From assembly GCA_031286325.1 (NCBI GenBank), contig JAITUT010000005.1, positions 41,557-105,556 of the forward strand: a stretch of 64,000 bases of DNA, written 5' to 3'. Positions 42,535-50,507 of this stretch are shown piece by piece. The notes beneath the pieces were generated by a model. The model ran no database searches. It saw only the letters and a list, made by a program, of their open reading frames with translations, and was not told the origin of the DNA. A program made the position numbers and the translations under genes. Source of the stretch: Helicobacteraceae bacterium. Lineage in GTDB: Bacteria; Campylobacterota; Campylobacteria; Campylobacterales; SZUA-545. Positions within the stretch are counted from its first letter, which is position 1, and each line of letters begins with the position of its first letter.

Positions 42535-42813
42535 TTATGAAAGCGCGAGAATTATCACAATTATCGCGAACACAATCATCACGCCGCTTATGATCATTCC
42601 TCCCTGCGCGATATTTTCCTCCTGTTTGTTTTCGGTCTTGCTCGCTTTTTCCATCGCGAACATTCCCAAAACCAAACCCGTGATCGCGAACACCAAACCC
42701 CCGATCGGGGACAGCCAAACAAACCGTATTAACCCCGTAAAACAAAATACGAACCCGAAAATCGCCAAAACCAAAGACGCGATTCCCGTATTTAGCCTCC
42801 TAAAATTTCGCAA
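42535..42813 (-). CDS. Small DUF4190-like membrane protein
   Basis: The roughly 92-residue protein has three hydrophobic helices: GIASLVLAIFGFVFCFTGLI, SPIGGLVFAITGLVLGMFAM and MIISGVMIVFAIIVIILAL, in the pattern of DUF4190 proteins. The start is uncertain. The frame opens with TTG at 42813 and no ribosome site, while a perfect TAGGAGG lies inside the first codons with no ATG, GTG or TTG at a good distance behind it. Function unknown. Confidence 0.6.
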   Translation of the reverse strand: MRNFRRLNTGIASLVLAIFGFVFCFTGLIRFVWLSPIGGLVFAITGLVLGMFAMEKASKTENKQEENIAQGGMIISGVMIVFAIIVIILALS

Positions 42814-42892
42814 AATTTTCGCTAACTTTTGCTTAAGCTTAATATAGAGAAAAGAGCTTGATCTCCGCTAATTGCCGTAAATTAAGAAAGAC

Positions 42893-43000
42893 AGGCGAAC
42901 ACAGTTCGCCGCTACGATCGGTTAACGTTGTATTGTGATCGGGCGAACACGATTCGCCCAATTCCGCGAGGGGCGGCGTTTAAGAGTTACGAAACTTTAA
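42893..43000. repeat. Palindromic repeats between the DUF4190-like gene and thiS
   Basis: GGCGAAC-ACA-GTTCGCC (42894-42910) and GGGCGAAC-ACGA-TTCGCCC (42941-42958), then ATTCCGCGAGGGGCGGCGTT. The second part is nearly identical, in reverse, to 10045-10130. Confidence 0.68.
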
Positions 43001-43001
43001 G

Positions 43002-43220
43002 CTAAAGATTTATATTCCCGCCGCCCACAAATGAGAGAAGCTCTACTTGATCGCCCTCTTTGAGCGGGGTTTCGCTCCATTTTTCTTTTTTTACTACTTC
43101 GGAGTTTAGGGCGCAAGCGGCGGTGATTTTAGCGACGCCCAAAGTTGCGATCAGATCGGAGATCGTGAATTTTTCGCCGCAAGGAAAGTCGCGCTCATCG
43201 CCATTCACCACGATCCGCAT
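43002..43220 (-). CDS. thiS: Sulfur carrier protein ThiS with an extra C-terminal tail
   Basis: The 72-residue ubiquitin-like protein (MRIVVNGDERDFPCGEKFTI; GDQVELLSFVGGG) carries sulfur as a C-terminal thiocarboxylate for thiazole synthesis. ThiS normally ends in Gly-Gly; here Gly66-68 is followed by NINL and a TAG stop, so four residues must be removed before activation or the protein is not functional as ThiS. The start is ATG 43220, overlapping the TAA of the outer-membrane gene by one base. thiG is 0.8 kb away on the other strand. Confidence 0.82.
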   Translation of the reverse strand: MRIVVNGDERDFPCGEKFTISDLIATLGVAKITAACALNSEVVKKEKWSETPLKEGDQVELLSFVGGGNINL

Positions 43221-43987
43221 TAAAAGTAATACCTCGCGCCTATCCCAGCTCCCGCCTCGCCGCATATCCACCGCTCGCGCCCGTAAATTTTCTCAATTTC
43301 CTGCCAAACGCGGTGGCGGTAAAAGCCTTTCGCATAGACCTCAAACCCGTCCGCGAATGTGCGCGAGAGCCCAAGCGCGAGCCCGATTGAGTAGTTGTCG
43401 GGTTTGATTACGTTGTCTTTGCCGCCTGTTTTAGCGCCCGTTTTGTAGCCCGCGCCTACCATAATATCCACAAAGGGCGCGAAGCTCACAACTTGCTTGT
43501 CGGTTAATTTCGCGCCCAGAAACAGCCCCGCCTCCACAAATTCTTTGTAAAACGCGCCTTTCGCGCCTATATATACGAGCTCGCCCTTTGACGCGCCAAA
43601 CTCCACGTTCGCGCCGTTCTCGCTCTCGCGATCCTTGCACGAATAAGTTTCGCCGTTCGCGATTACAACTTCGTCGCATTTGACGCGCTCGCCGTTTTTG
43701 AAAGTATCTACCTCTATATGGCGGTTTTTGGAGAAGAGCTCTAATCCCGCGCCTACGAAAAATTTCATTTCGCTGCCAGACTGCGCCGCGCCGCTCTCGT
43801 TGGCGTCCGTTTGTTTTTTATAGACGCGGACGATTTTGCGCGCGCCCTCCTCGTTGTATTCGCCGACTTTGGGCGGATTGTTTGTTTCATAAACGCGCGT
43901 GGTTACTTTGTCGGCTCGCGCCGCGATCACAGAAAGGAAAATTATCAATATCGCCGAAATTGCCCGCATTTTCGCCACTTTTCGCAT
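43220..43987 (-). CDS. Outer-membrane beta-barrel protein, unknown role
   Basis: The 255-residue protein has a signal peptide (ISAILIIFLSVIAARA), alternating amphipathic strands (MKFFVGAGLELFSKN, VSFAPFVDIMVGAGY, NYSIGLALGLSRTF) and a C-terminal GAGIGARYYF ending in Phe, as outer-membrane barrels do. Two Cys may pair in a loop (VKCDEV, YSCKD). It is translationally coupled to thiS, which is odd in function. Its promoter region faces that of thiG. Confidence 0.7.
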   Translation of the reverse strand: MRKVAKMRAISAILIIFLSVIAARADKVTTRVYETNNPPKVGEYNEEGARKIVRVYKKQTDANESGAAQSGSEMKFFVGAGLELFSKNRHIEVDTFKNGERVKCDEVVIANGETYSCKDRESENGANVEFGASKGELVYIGAKGAFYKEFVEAGLFLGAKLTDKQVVSFAPFVDIMVGAGYKTGAKTGGKDNVIKPDNYSIGLALGLSRTFADGFEVYAKGFYRHRVWQEIEKIYGRERWICGEAGAGIGARYYF

Positions 43988-44060
43988 TTGGGTTTAGCGT
44001 ATAAAGCAAAATGCGTTCCTTAACAAAATTTTTATACAATCCCCGCCGAAAAGGAGTGAT

Positions 44061-44837
44061 ATGCATACGCTAACGATCGCGAATTTCACACTAAAAAGCC
44101 GCCTGATCGTAGGCAGCGGCAAGTATAAAAATTTCAAAACCACGCGCGAGGCGACTTTGGCAAGCGGCGCGCAAATGATCACAGTCGCGGTGCGGCGCGT
44201 GAATATCACCGACAAAAATCAGGAAAACCTGCTAGATTATTTCGCCGATACGGACGTCAAAATTTTGCCTAACAGCGCGGGTTGCAAGACGGCGGAGGAG
44301 GCGATCGCGACATTTCGTTTGGCGCGCGAGGCGGCGGGGTTTGACGCGGTGAAATTGGAGGTCATCGGCGATTACGAAAAGACGCTTTATCCCGATACGA
44401 TAGAGACTTTGAAAGCGTGCGAAGTTCTGGCGAAAGAGGGCTTTTCGGTACTTGTATATACGAGCGACGATCCGATTATGGCGCGGCGGATTGAGAGCGC
44501 GGGGGCGGCGGCGGTGATGCCGCTGGCAAGCCCGATCGGCAGCGGACTCGGTATTCAAAACCGATTTAATGTCGCCTTTGTGAAAGAGGCGGTGAAAGTC
44601 CCTGTGATCGTAGACGCGGGCGTGGGCGCGGCGTCTGACGCGGCGATCGCGATGGAATTAGGCGCGGACGGCGTTTTGACAAATTCCGCGCTCGCTTTGG
44701 CGGACGATCCGTTGAAAATGGCGGAGGCGATGAAGCACGCCGTAATCGCGGGCAGGCTATCGTTTTTGGCGGGCAGAATGGCGAAAAAGGCTTACGCCAG
44801 CGCGAGTTCGCCCACAAGCGGAATGGCGAAATTCTAA
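44061..44837 (+). CDS. thiG: Thiazole synthase
   Basis: The 258-residue TIM-barrel enzyme makes the thiazole phosphate of thiamine from deoxyxylulose phosphate, dehydroglycine and ThiS thiocarboxylate. [13 protein letters not shown] opens the barrel, VKLEVIGD carries the Schiff-base lysine (usually KLEVI), and [28 protein letters not shown] and GVLTNSALA bind phosphate. AAAAGGAG is the ribosome site. No TPP riboswitch is seen in the 73-base gap upstream. thiH and thiF are not in the window. Confidence 0.95.
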   Translation: MHTLTIANFTLKSRLIVGSGKYKNFKTTREATLASGAQMITVAVRRVNITDKNQENLLDYFADTDVKILPNSAGCKTAEEAIATFRLAREAAGFDAVKLEVIGDYEKTLYPDTIETLKACEVLAKEGFSVLVYTSDDPIMARRIESAGAAAVMPLASPIGSGLGIQNRFNVAFVKEAVKVPVIVDAGVGAASDAAIAMELGADGVLTNSALALADDPLKMAEAMKHAVIAGRLSFLAGRMAKKAYASASSPTSGMAKF

Positions 44838-44890
44838 CGCCGCGCCGATCGCCCGCACTGATCGCCGCGCCGATTAGAAATTGACGGGCT

Positions 44891-45196
44891 TTGCGCCCTT
44901 GCTTATACCAGTTTTGTTGTTTCACGCGGGATTTGGATTTGCGCGGGGCGGGTTCGCGGACGCGGATATATTTTTCGTCCTCAGCCGTCTATTTGATCGC
45001 GACTATTATTGACGCCGGGACCGTCCTTAAGAACGTGAGCGATAGCGGGATAGAACGCCGCGATCGCGCGGAACACGTCAAAAACCTAGAGAAACTACGC
45101 GCTGGATTTATGCGAGGCTACGCCAATCATTTGAAAGAGGGCGCGAAGTTTATAGAGAGCGCGATCGCTACGGATCGCGCTTTAAAGGGCGACTAA
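44891..45196 (+). CDS. Doubtful small reading frame after thiG
   Basis: A TTG-started frame of 101 codons. The second half (LKNVSDSGIERRDRAEHVKN; LRAGFMRGYANHLKEGAKFI) looks protein-like, but the first half does not, and there is no ribosome site. It ends 36 bases before a broken small gene on the same strand, so the whole 44.84-45.52 kb stretch may be decayed coding DNA. The rest of the gap holds nothing I can name. Confidence 0.25.
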   Translation: MRPCLYQFCCFTRDLDLRGAGSRTRIYFSSSAVYLIATIIDAGTVLKNVSDSGIERRDRAEHVKNLEKLRAGFMRGYANHLKEGAKFIESAIATDRALKGD

Positions 45197-45232
45197 AATC
45201 TCGCGCAATTTTGGGATCGGAGGGATTGAAAG

Positions 45233-45517
45233 ATGAAAACTTGACAAACGGCGATCGCTGGCGCGGTCGCGGCGGGGGTTTTGGGAGGGCGCGTCGGACT
45301 TGCGGAAGCAAACATAGCTATTCTTGCTTGTGAAAACAACTCCGATGAATTTACAAACCTAAACACGGATTGCTTCAGAGTCGCCTATAACGAGACGGTT
45401 AAAAAGATGATCGCGGATTGCGAAACAAAACTCGTGGACGAAAAAGCCGCCTGTCTAAAACGAGCGCCGCCTGAAAAGGAAATTACGCCCGCCGATTCTG
45501 TCGAGAAAGACAAATAG
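45233..45517 (+). pseudogene. Small exported protein gene interrupted by TGA at codon 4
   Basis: GGAGG at 45219-45223 leads to ATG 45233, then AAA ACT TGA. In the same frame the sequence continues without a stop as a signal-peptide-like QTAIAGAVAAGVLGG, then a small acidic domain with paired Cys (LACENNSDEF, NTDCFRVAY, IADCETKL, AACLK) to TAA at 45517. A single change (TGA for TGG) explains it. TGA is a normal stop in many genes here, so stop-codon reassignment is unlikely. A weak restart at TTG 45281 would lack the signal. From 45518 to 45700 no gene is seen. Confidence 0.5.
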
Positions 45518-45700
45518 CGAGAGATTGAGATCAAGACAAGCTCTCAACATCTTCAGAGTTTGCCGCCCAGAGGATCGAACGACTAGCAACATCGCTGAGG
45601 GCGACAATCCGCTCAATTGCGATCGGTATGGCGGCGAGCCGCCTCTATAAAATGCAATTGATGCGGCACTATCAGAAAAAGAACGTTTATCCGTCTAAGT

Positions 45701-46681
45701 CTATCCGCGACCTATATCCTGTTCTTTTCTTTCAAGAATTTTTAATGCTTTTTCTACATCTTTATTAGACAATAATTCATTTTTTGTATTCAGAATGATT
45801 TCGCGAGGCTCTTTATTGTACGATTTTCTTAATTCGTTTTTTAATAATTTTGCAGTTCTGGCTCTTGAAACATTGTCAACAAAACCGCGCGACACATCTC
45901 TAATATCACAAATTTCTTCAATGGTTAATTGGCGATTTAATTCACTTTTTACGGCTTTTGTTAAACTAATATCTTTGTATTTTTCTCCATAGTTGTTCCA
46001 AAACACCACGCCATAATTTTTCACCTCTACGCGGCTAATATATTTCTGATAAGTTTCGTATATTTCGGCAAGATTATTCGGAAAAACTTTTGCTATTTTA
46101 TCTATATCATCTGTGTAAGTATATCTGCCCGGATCGTTATTTTTAATGGCGTTATCATATCTCTCTATTACTCCGAAAAGACATAAAGAAACCGGACGAA
46201 CAAGAACAGTTAATTGAATATTGTATGGATCAATATATTCGTTTATTTTTTCATCTTTTGGCCCAAGAAGCTGGGCGATTCTGTTTTCAGCTCTAATTTT
46301 TGATCCGAAAGTGGTTTCTACAACAATGTTATATCTCTCTTTAACCGCTCTTTCTATAAACCCGTCAACAACGCCTTGCGCGAAATCTTTTGTATATTTT
46401 GAAGAATCTATTCCGTATTTGAGAATAATATATTTATAATTCGGGTGTAAACCACGATGGTTGTCCATAGACATAGGAAGATTATTGCTGTTTTGCTCAA
46501 CGATAATATCTATTTCTTGACTTTTACCAACTCCGGGCAAGCCAACCACAATATGCGAATTTCGCTGTTCTGCGGTTGATTTTGCCTTAGAGTTGCTCTG
46601 TAAAAACCTTTCCCAACGCTCTTTGCTCTTTTCTAATCCCTTTTGGTATTCCGTAACGCCTGTTCCGTAACCAAAAGCCAT
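45701..46681 (-). CDS. Zeta-type toxin (P-loop kinase)
   Basis: The 326-residue protein has Walker A VVGLPGVGKSQEID at residues 45-58, MDNHRGLHPNYKYI resembling the zeta-toxin DxxR...HP motif, and VVETTFGSKIRAENR as the second conserved block. Zeta toxins phosphorylate UDP-N-acetylglucosamine or related sugars and block wall synthesis. The C-terminal third (LTIEEICDIRDVSRGFVDNV) is extra and looks regulatory. It starts one base into the stop of the small upstream gene. The region is AT-rich and free of GCGATCGC, suggesting transfer. Confidence 0.78.
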   Translation of the reverse strand: MAFGYGTGVTEYQKGLEKSKERWERFLQSNSKAKSTAEQRNSHIVVGLPGVGKSQEIDIIVEQNSNNLPMSMDNHRGLHPNYKYIILKYGIDSSKYTKDFAQGVVDGFIERAVKERYNIVVETTFGSKIRAENRIAQLLGPKDEKINEYIDPYNIQLTVLVRPVSLCLFGVIERYDNAIKNNDPGRYTYTDDIDKIAKVFPNNLAEIYETYQKYISRVEVKNYGVVFWNNYGEKYKDISLTKAVKSELNRQLTIEEICDIRDVSRGFVDNVSRARTAKLLKNELRKSYNKEPREIILNTKNELLSNKDVEKALKILERKEQDIGRG

Positions 46682-46944
46682 TAAGCCGCCTCAAGACTCG
46701 ACGTTTGCTCAGCATCTTTTGCTTTTGCCCACTGTTTAAGAAAGGGCATATACTTTTCGCGAATATCCCTTATCTCTTTGGCAATAGGCTCAAACTCGTG
46801 CTTTTTCCAGTTGCCGTAGTCAATCATTTCATTGAGGATATAAAGCAATCTTGCTTTATCTTCTTTAGCCTCTGGCTTTTCAGGTATATACATATAAAGG
46901 CTCATCGCGCTTTCGTGTAAATACTCAAACTCGCTACCTCTCAT
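46681..46944 (-). CDS. Likely antitoxin of the zeta-type toxin
   Basis: The 87-residue helical protein (EFEYLHESAMSLYMYIPEKP; LLYILNEMIDYGNWKKHEFE) has the size and helix content of epsilon-type antitoxins, but no sequence signature I can confirm. The assignment rests on coupling: its TAA overlaps the toxin ATG by one base. ATG 46944 follows AGGGGGCG; a longer upstream frame is not supported. The C-terminal EQTSSLEAA tail is disordered. Confidence 0.65.
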   Translation of the reverse strand: MRGSEFEYLHESAMSLYMYIPEKPEAKEDKARLLYILNEMIDYGNWKKHEFEPIAKEIRDIREKYMPFLKQWAKAKDAEQTSSLEAA

Positions 46945-47299
46945 TTCACGCCCCCTTATTTGAATTTCTCCGATTATATCCGATTTCGCTCCGAAAATCA
47001 ACACCCGATCAAAATCCGCGCCTTACTACGCAAGAACCCCGTCCCGTCGCAGTTTTTCGCGGATCGCGATCTTTGCGTGATCGGCGCGGCGTTTATTATT
47101 TTATTCGCGCGCGAAAAGACGATCGCGAATAAACTTTTATCGCTGAAACCTGTTGTTTTTGTTTGATTGGTTACAGAGCTTATATTTGCGGCATTATCCG
47201 CTAAATATATGGAAACTCCATTAGGCGAAGAGTTAAAGCGGGCGAGAGTTTTCAGTGAGCAAAGCGAATAAAACGAAAGGGGGCAACGCGCCCCCGAAA
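46945..47299. other. Gap between the toxin-antitoxin pair and the NrdD small gene
   Basis: Several short frames occur but none has a ribosome site or a protein-like composition. CGATCGCGAATAAACTTTTATC-like AT/GC mosaic DNA is present, with no clear hairpin terminator. I assign nothing here. Confidence 0.4.
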
Positions 47300-47566
47300 T
47301 TACATAAGCGCGATCGGGTTTTCTACGAATTTCACGCGCTCGCAGTGTTCGCCCTGCTTGCCCAAGTTAAAAGATTCAATGGGGCGGTGGTAGCCCATCA
47401 CGCGCGTATAAACCATACATTTTGTGCGTTTGTCCGCCATAGAGGCGAGGCGTTCCTCCGCTGTGAGCGCGATAGCGTTTGCCGCGCAGACGCTCTCAAA
47501 ACCGATGTGTTCTAGGTGGCTCATATAGCGATCCTTTTGTGATTTAGATTGACAAGCAACTTTCAT
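47300..47566 (-). CDS. Separate glycyl-radical domain of class III ribonucleotide reductase
   Basis: The 88-residue protein ends with TRVMGYHRPIESFNLGKQGE, which is the glycyl-radical motif that normally closes NrdD (RVxGYLxxxxxFNxGKxxE). Gly58 should carry the radical. Its ATG overlaps the TGA of the large NrdD gene by four bases. The N-terminal half (DRYMSHLEHIGFESVCAAN) is not found in standard NrdD tails that I recall. Either the enzyme works as two chains, or this is a frameshifted NrdD; the clean ATGA coupling and own N-domain favour two chains. NrdG at 1.5 kb would activate it. Confidence 0.78.
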   Translation of the reverse strand: MKVACQSKSQKDRYMSHLEHIGFESVCAANAIALTAEERLASMADKRTKCMVYTRVMGYHRPIESFNLGKQGEHCERVKFVENPIALM

Positions 47567-49674
47567 ACCGCAACGCTTTCGTTATTCGCGGCGGCGGCGA
47601 GAAGTTCCTCGTCGCAAATCGGGCAAAATTCGTGTTCGCCCGCGATATACCCGTGCTTTTCGCACACTGAAAATATCGGCGTAACCGTGATATACGGCAA
47701 CTTGTAGTTAGTCATAACCGATCTGACAAGTTTGCGGCACGCCTCCGCCGAACTAAGCCTCTCGCGCATATAGAGGTGCAAAACCGTGCCGCCCGTGTAG
47801 AGGGTCTGCAACTTGTCTTGCCGATCTAAAGCGTCGAATAGATCATCGGTGAAATTCGCCGGAAGTTGAGAAGAATTGGTGTAATAAACCTTCTCGCCGA
47901 AACCTGCTTGAATTATATCAGCATACCGCTTCTTGTCCTCTTTCGCGAAGCGGTATGTAGTCCCCTCCGCAGGCGTAGCCTCTAAATTGTAAAGGTTGCC
48001 CGTCTCCTCTTGATATTCGGCGATCTTGCCGCGTATAAACGCCAAAATTTCAGTCGCGATCGCCTCGCCGCGCGGGTCTGCGATCCCGTATTCGCCGTTT
48101 GTGAAATTCAAGATCATCTCGTGTATTCCATTCACGCCGATCGTGGAAAAGTGGTTATGAAAACCTTTCAAATAGCGGCGCGTGTATGGGTAAAGCCCGC
48201 GATCGAACATCTTTTGAATGAACTTACGTTTCTTTTCCAAAGTAGATTTCGCCATATCAAGAAGCCGCGCTAAAGCGAGCGTCAATGTCGCGCGATTGCC
48301 CTTGTGCAAATAACCCAGCCGCGCCATATTGATCGTTACGACCCCCACGCTGCCCGTCATCTCCGCGCTGCCGAACAAGCCGCCGCCGCGTTTCAAAAGT
48401 TCGCGCAAATCAAGCTGCAACCTACAGCACATACTGCGCACGTGCCCCGGTTTGTAAGCTTTTTCGTTCAGGATACGGTTGCCTTTGTCGTCCACAATGT
48501 ATTGGCTGCCGATAAAATTTTGAAAGTAACTCGAACCAATTTTGGCGGTGTTTTCAAAGAGCAGATCGGTGTTTTCCCCATACCAATCAAAATCCTCCGT
48601 AATGTTCACCGTAGGGATCGGGAAAGTAAACGGCTGACCTGTTTTGTCGCCCTCCGTCATCACCTCGTAATAGGCGCGGTTAATGAGGCGCATTTCAGGC
48701 AAAAAGTCTTTATATGTCATCGCGATCGGGGTCGCCGCGCCGCGATCTTTCGCGCGATTTGCCAATTCTGGATCGCTCATTCCCTCAAACAAGTGCCGAT
48801 CGTTGCTCGTGGGCATTTGATCGGCGAGATCAGCGGGAACTACCCAGTCGATTGTGATGTTCGTAAATGGGCTTTGCCCCCAACGCGCGGGGACATTTAA
48901 GTTGTAAATGAAACTGCGAACAGCTTTTTTGATCTCTTTGAAGGTCAGATTATCCTTGAAAACATACGGCGCGAGGTAGGTGTCAAACGAGCTAAACGCC
49001 TGCGCCCCCGCCCATTCGCTCTGCAAAATGCCCAAAAAGTTCGCCATTTGCCCAAGCGCCTCGCGGAAGTGTTTGGGCGCTCTCGCCTCCACGCGCCCGC
49101 GCACGCCGTTAAAACCGTCGTTAAGCAAAGCGCGCAGACTCCACCCCGCGCAATAACCGCTGAGGCAGTCAAGATCGTGAATGTGATAGTCGCCGTTTCT
49201 GTGCGCGCCGCCCTCTTCTTTGGAGTAAATTTTGTCCAGCCAATAGTTGGCGATCACTTTGCCCGCGGTGTTGTTGATGAGTCCGGCGTTGGAGTAACCT
49301 GTGTTGGAGTTCGCGCTAATGCGCCAATCCGCGCCTGTAATATATTCCTCGATCGTCTGCGTAGAGTTAATATAGGTCGTGTCCTCTTGCAAGCCCAAAA
49401 CGTGCTCGCGTTGCATTTTGTGCATATGACGGTAGAGCATAAACGAGCGCATAACGGCGAAGTAACGCGCGTTGTAGAGTTCCTTTTCAATAAGGTCTTG
49501 AATGTCCTCCACAGCCGCGACTCGGCGATTGCCCATTTTTTGCATCACGCTTTTAAAGACGCTCTCGTCATAGGGCGTGTTTTCGCTCTTGAAAGCTTTC
49601 CTGATCGCGTCTTCGATCTTGAAAGGCTCGAATTTTTCGGTGATTCCATCTCGCTTGAGGATAGTTGTAAGCAT
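47563..49674 (-). CDS. nrdD: Anaerobic ribonucleoside-triphosphate reductase, large part
   Basis: The 703-residue protein has an N-terminal ATP-cone (TTILKRDGITEKFEPFKIED) that senses ATP/dATP, the NrdD barrel (DYHIHDLDCLSGYCAGWSL; NVPARWGQSPFTNITID; GSVGVVTINMARLGYL) and a C-terminal zinc-type cluster (VCEKHGYIAGEHEFCPICDEE). The glycyl-radical segment that should follow is absent and lies in the next gene. It reduces ribonucleotides without oxygen. ATG 49674 is preferred because the ATP-cone begins there and AAGGGCGG precedes it. The gap 49675-49962 holds no gene. Confidence 0.92.
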   Translation of the reverse strand: MLTTILKRDGITEKFEPFKIEDAIRKAFKSENTPYDESVFKSVMQKMGNRRVAAVEDIQDLIEKELYNARYFAVMRSFMLYRHMHKMQREHVLGLQEDTTYINSTQTIEEYITGADWRISANSNTGYSNAGLINNTAGKVIANYWLDKIYSKEEGGAHRNGDYHIHDLDCLSGYCAGWSLRALLNDGFNGVRGRVEARAPKHFREALGQMANFLGILQSEWAGAQAFSSFDTYLAPYVFKDNLTFKEIKKAVRSFIYNLNVPARWGQSPFTNITIDWVVPADLADQMPTSNDRHLFEGMSDPELANRAKDRGAATPIAMTYKDFLPEMRLINRAYYEVMTEGDKTGQPFTFPIPTVNITEDFDWYGENTDLLFENTAKIGSSYFQNFIGSQYIVDDKGNRILNEKAYKPGHVRSMCCRLQLDLRELLKRGGGLFGSAEMTGSVGVVTINMARLGYLHKGNRATLTLALARLLDMAKSTLEKKRKFIQKMFDRGLYPYTRRYLKGFHNHFSTIGVNGIHEMILNFTNGEYGIADPRGEAIATEILAFIRGKIAEYQEETGNLYNLEATPAEGTTYRFAKEDKKRYADIIQAGFGEKVYYTNSSQLPANFTDDLFDALDRQDKLQTLYTGGTVLHLYMRERLSSAEACRKLVRSVMTNYKLPYITVTPIFSVCEKHGYIAGEHEFCPICDEELLAAAANNESVAV

Positions 49675-49962
49675 TATACCGCCCTTCTGTCCGCCCTTTT
49701 GTGAGGGGGGAATTATTACCACTGAACCCTTAAAGACCAGCAAACCGCGCCGCTCCGTAAGGTCTTTCATTCAAGCAAATTACGCGCCAAATTTTTGAAA
49801 TTGTGTCCGTCAAAAACCTGAAATTTTGCTAAAAACGAAAGCGCGCCAATCGCGGGGTATTAAACTTAAATAACTATTAAAAAAATTCGCAACTGTCGAT
49901 TGCCGCCCATAAATTTCAAGTTATTTTTGTAGACTAAGTAAATTTACAGCGAGGAGGGAAAG

Positions 49963-50301
49963 ATGAAAAAGTTAAACATTCTTGCAAAAACCCCGATCGC
50001 GATTGCAATTTTAATCGCGATCTCATTTACGATCGCCGGTTGCGGCGCAAAAATATCGCGCGCGGAGCGGGCTGATTATTACGCAAATCATCAGCCGATC
50101 GAAGCGTCGAGCGTGATCTCATACGAATTTGGCGAGCCGGATGGCAAAGACCGCATATTAGAAAAAGAGGCGATCAGACCAAACGAAACGCACGAGACGC
50201 CGCCCACGCCCGCGCAGAGAGAACACGAATTAAATATGAAAACGGCGGAAGAGTTCAAACTTTGGTTCGGCGCGATTCGTCTGCGCTTCGGCGGGGTTTA
50301 A
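49963..50301 (+). CDS. Small lipoprotein, unknown
   Basis: The 112-residue protein has a lipoprotein signal (ILIAISFTIAGC) with the lipid Cys near residue 27, then a Pro/Glu-rich, probably disordered body (NETHETPPTPAQREHELNMK). GAGGAGGG is a strong ribosome site. No paralog or domain recognised. It is divergent from nrdD. Confidence 0.68.
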   Translation: MKKLNILAKTPIAIAILIAISFTIAGCGAKISRAERADYYANHQPIEASSVISYEFGEPDGKDRILEKEAIRPNETHETPPTPAQREHELNMKTAEEFKLWFGAIRLRFGGV

Positions 50302-50507
50302 GCGAATTTTTTACGTTTTTTCATTAGAGCCGTCAAGAAATTTTCCGTCATTAGGGTTATCAAGAAATCTTCGTTTCCTTACGCTTCTGCGAAAGCCGCC
50401 CGATCGCGCCTTAAGGATTCCCGCGCGAAACGCAAAACATTTCTAATTAAAAACTCTCGCGCCCGCAACGACGAATTAACAGAATTCTTGAAGCCTAAAA
50501 TTTTAAT

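Noticed and set aside
43988..44060. Possible TPP riboswitch before thiG
   Set aside because: The gap is only 73 bases and lacks the CUGAGA and ACCUG motifs of the THI box.
45242..45244. TGA read as a sense codon in this genome
   Set aside because: TGA ends several clear genes here, including cysA, nrdD and hisG, so general reassignment is not credible.
46960..47166. 68-codon frame in the gap after the antitoxin gene
   Set aside because: No ribosome site, crosses the likely promoter of the antitoxin gene, and looks like no known protein.
48304..48900. 198-codon plus-strand frame opposite nrdD
   Set aside because: Antisense shadow of a conserved enzyme with no start signal.
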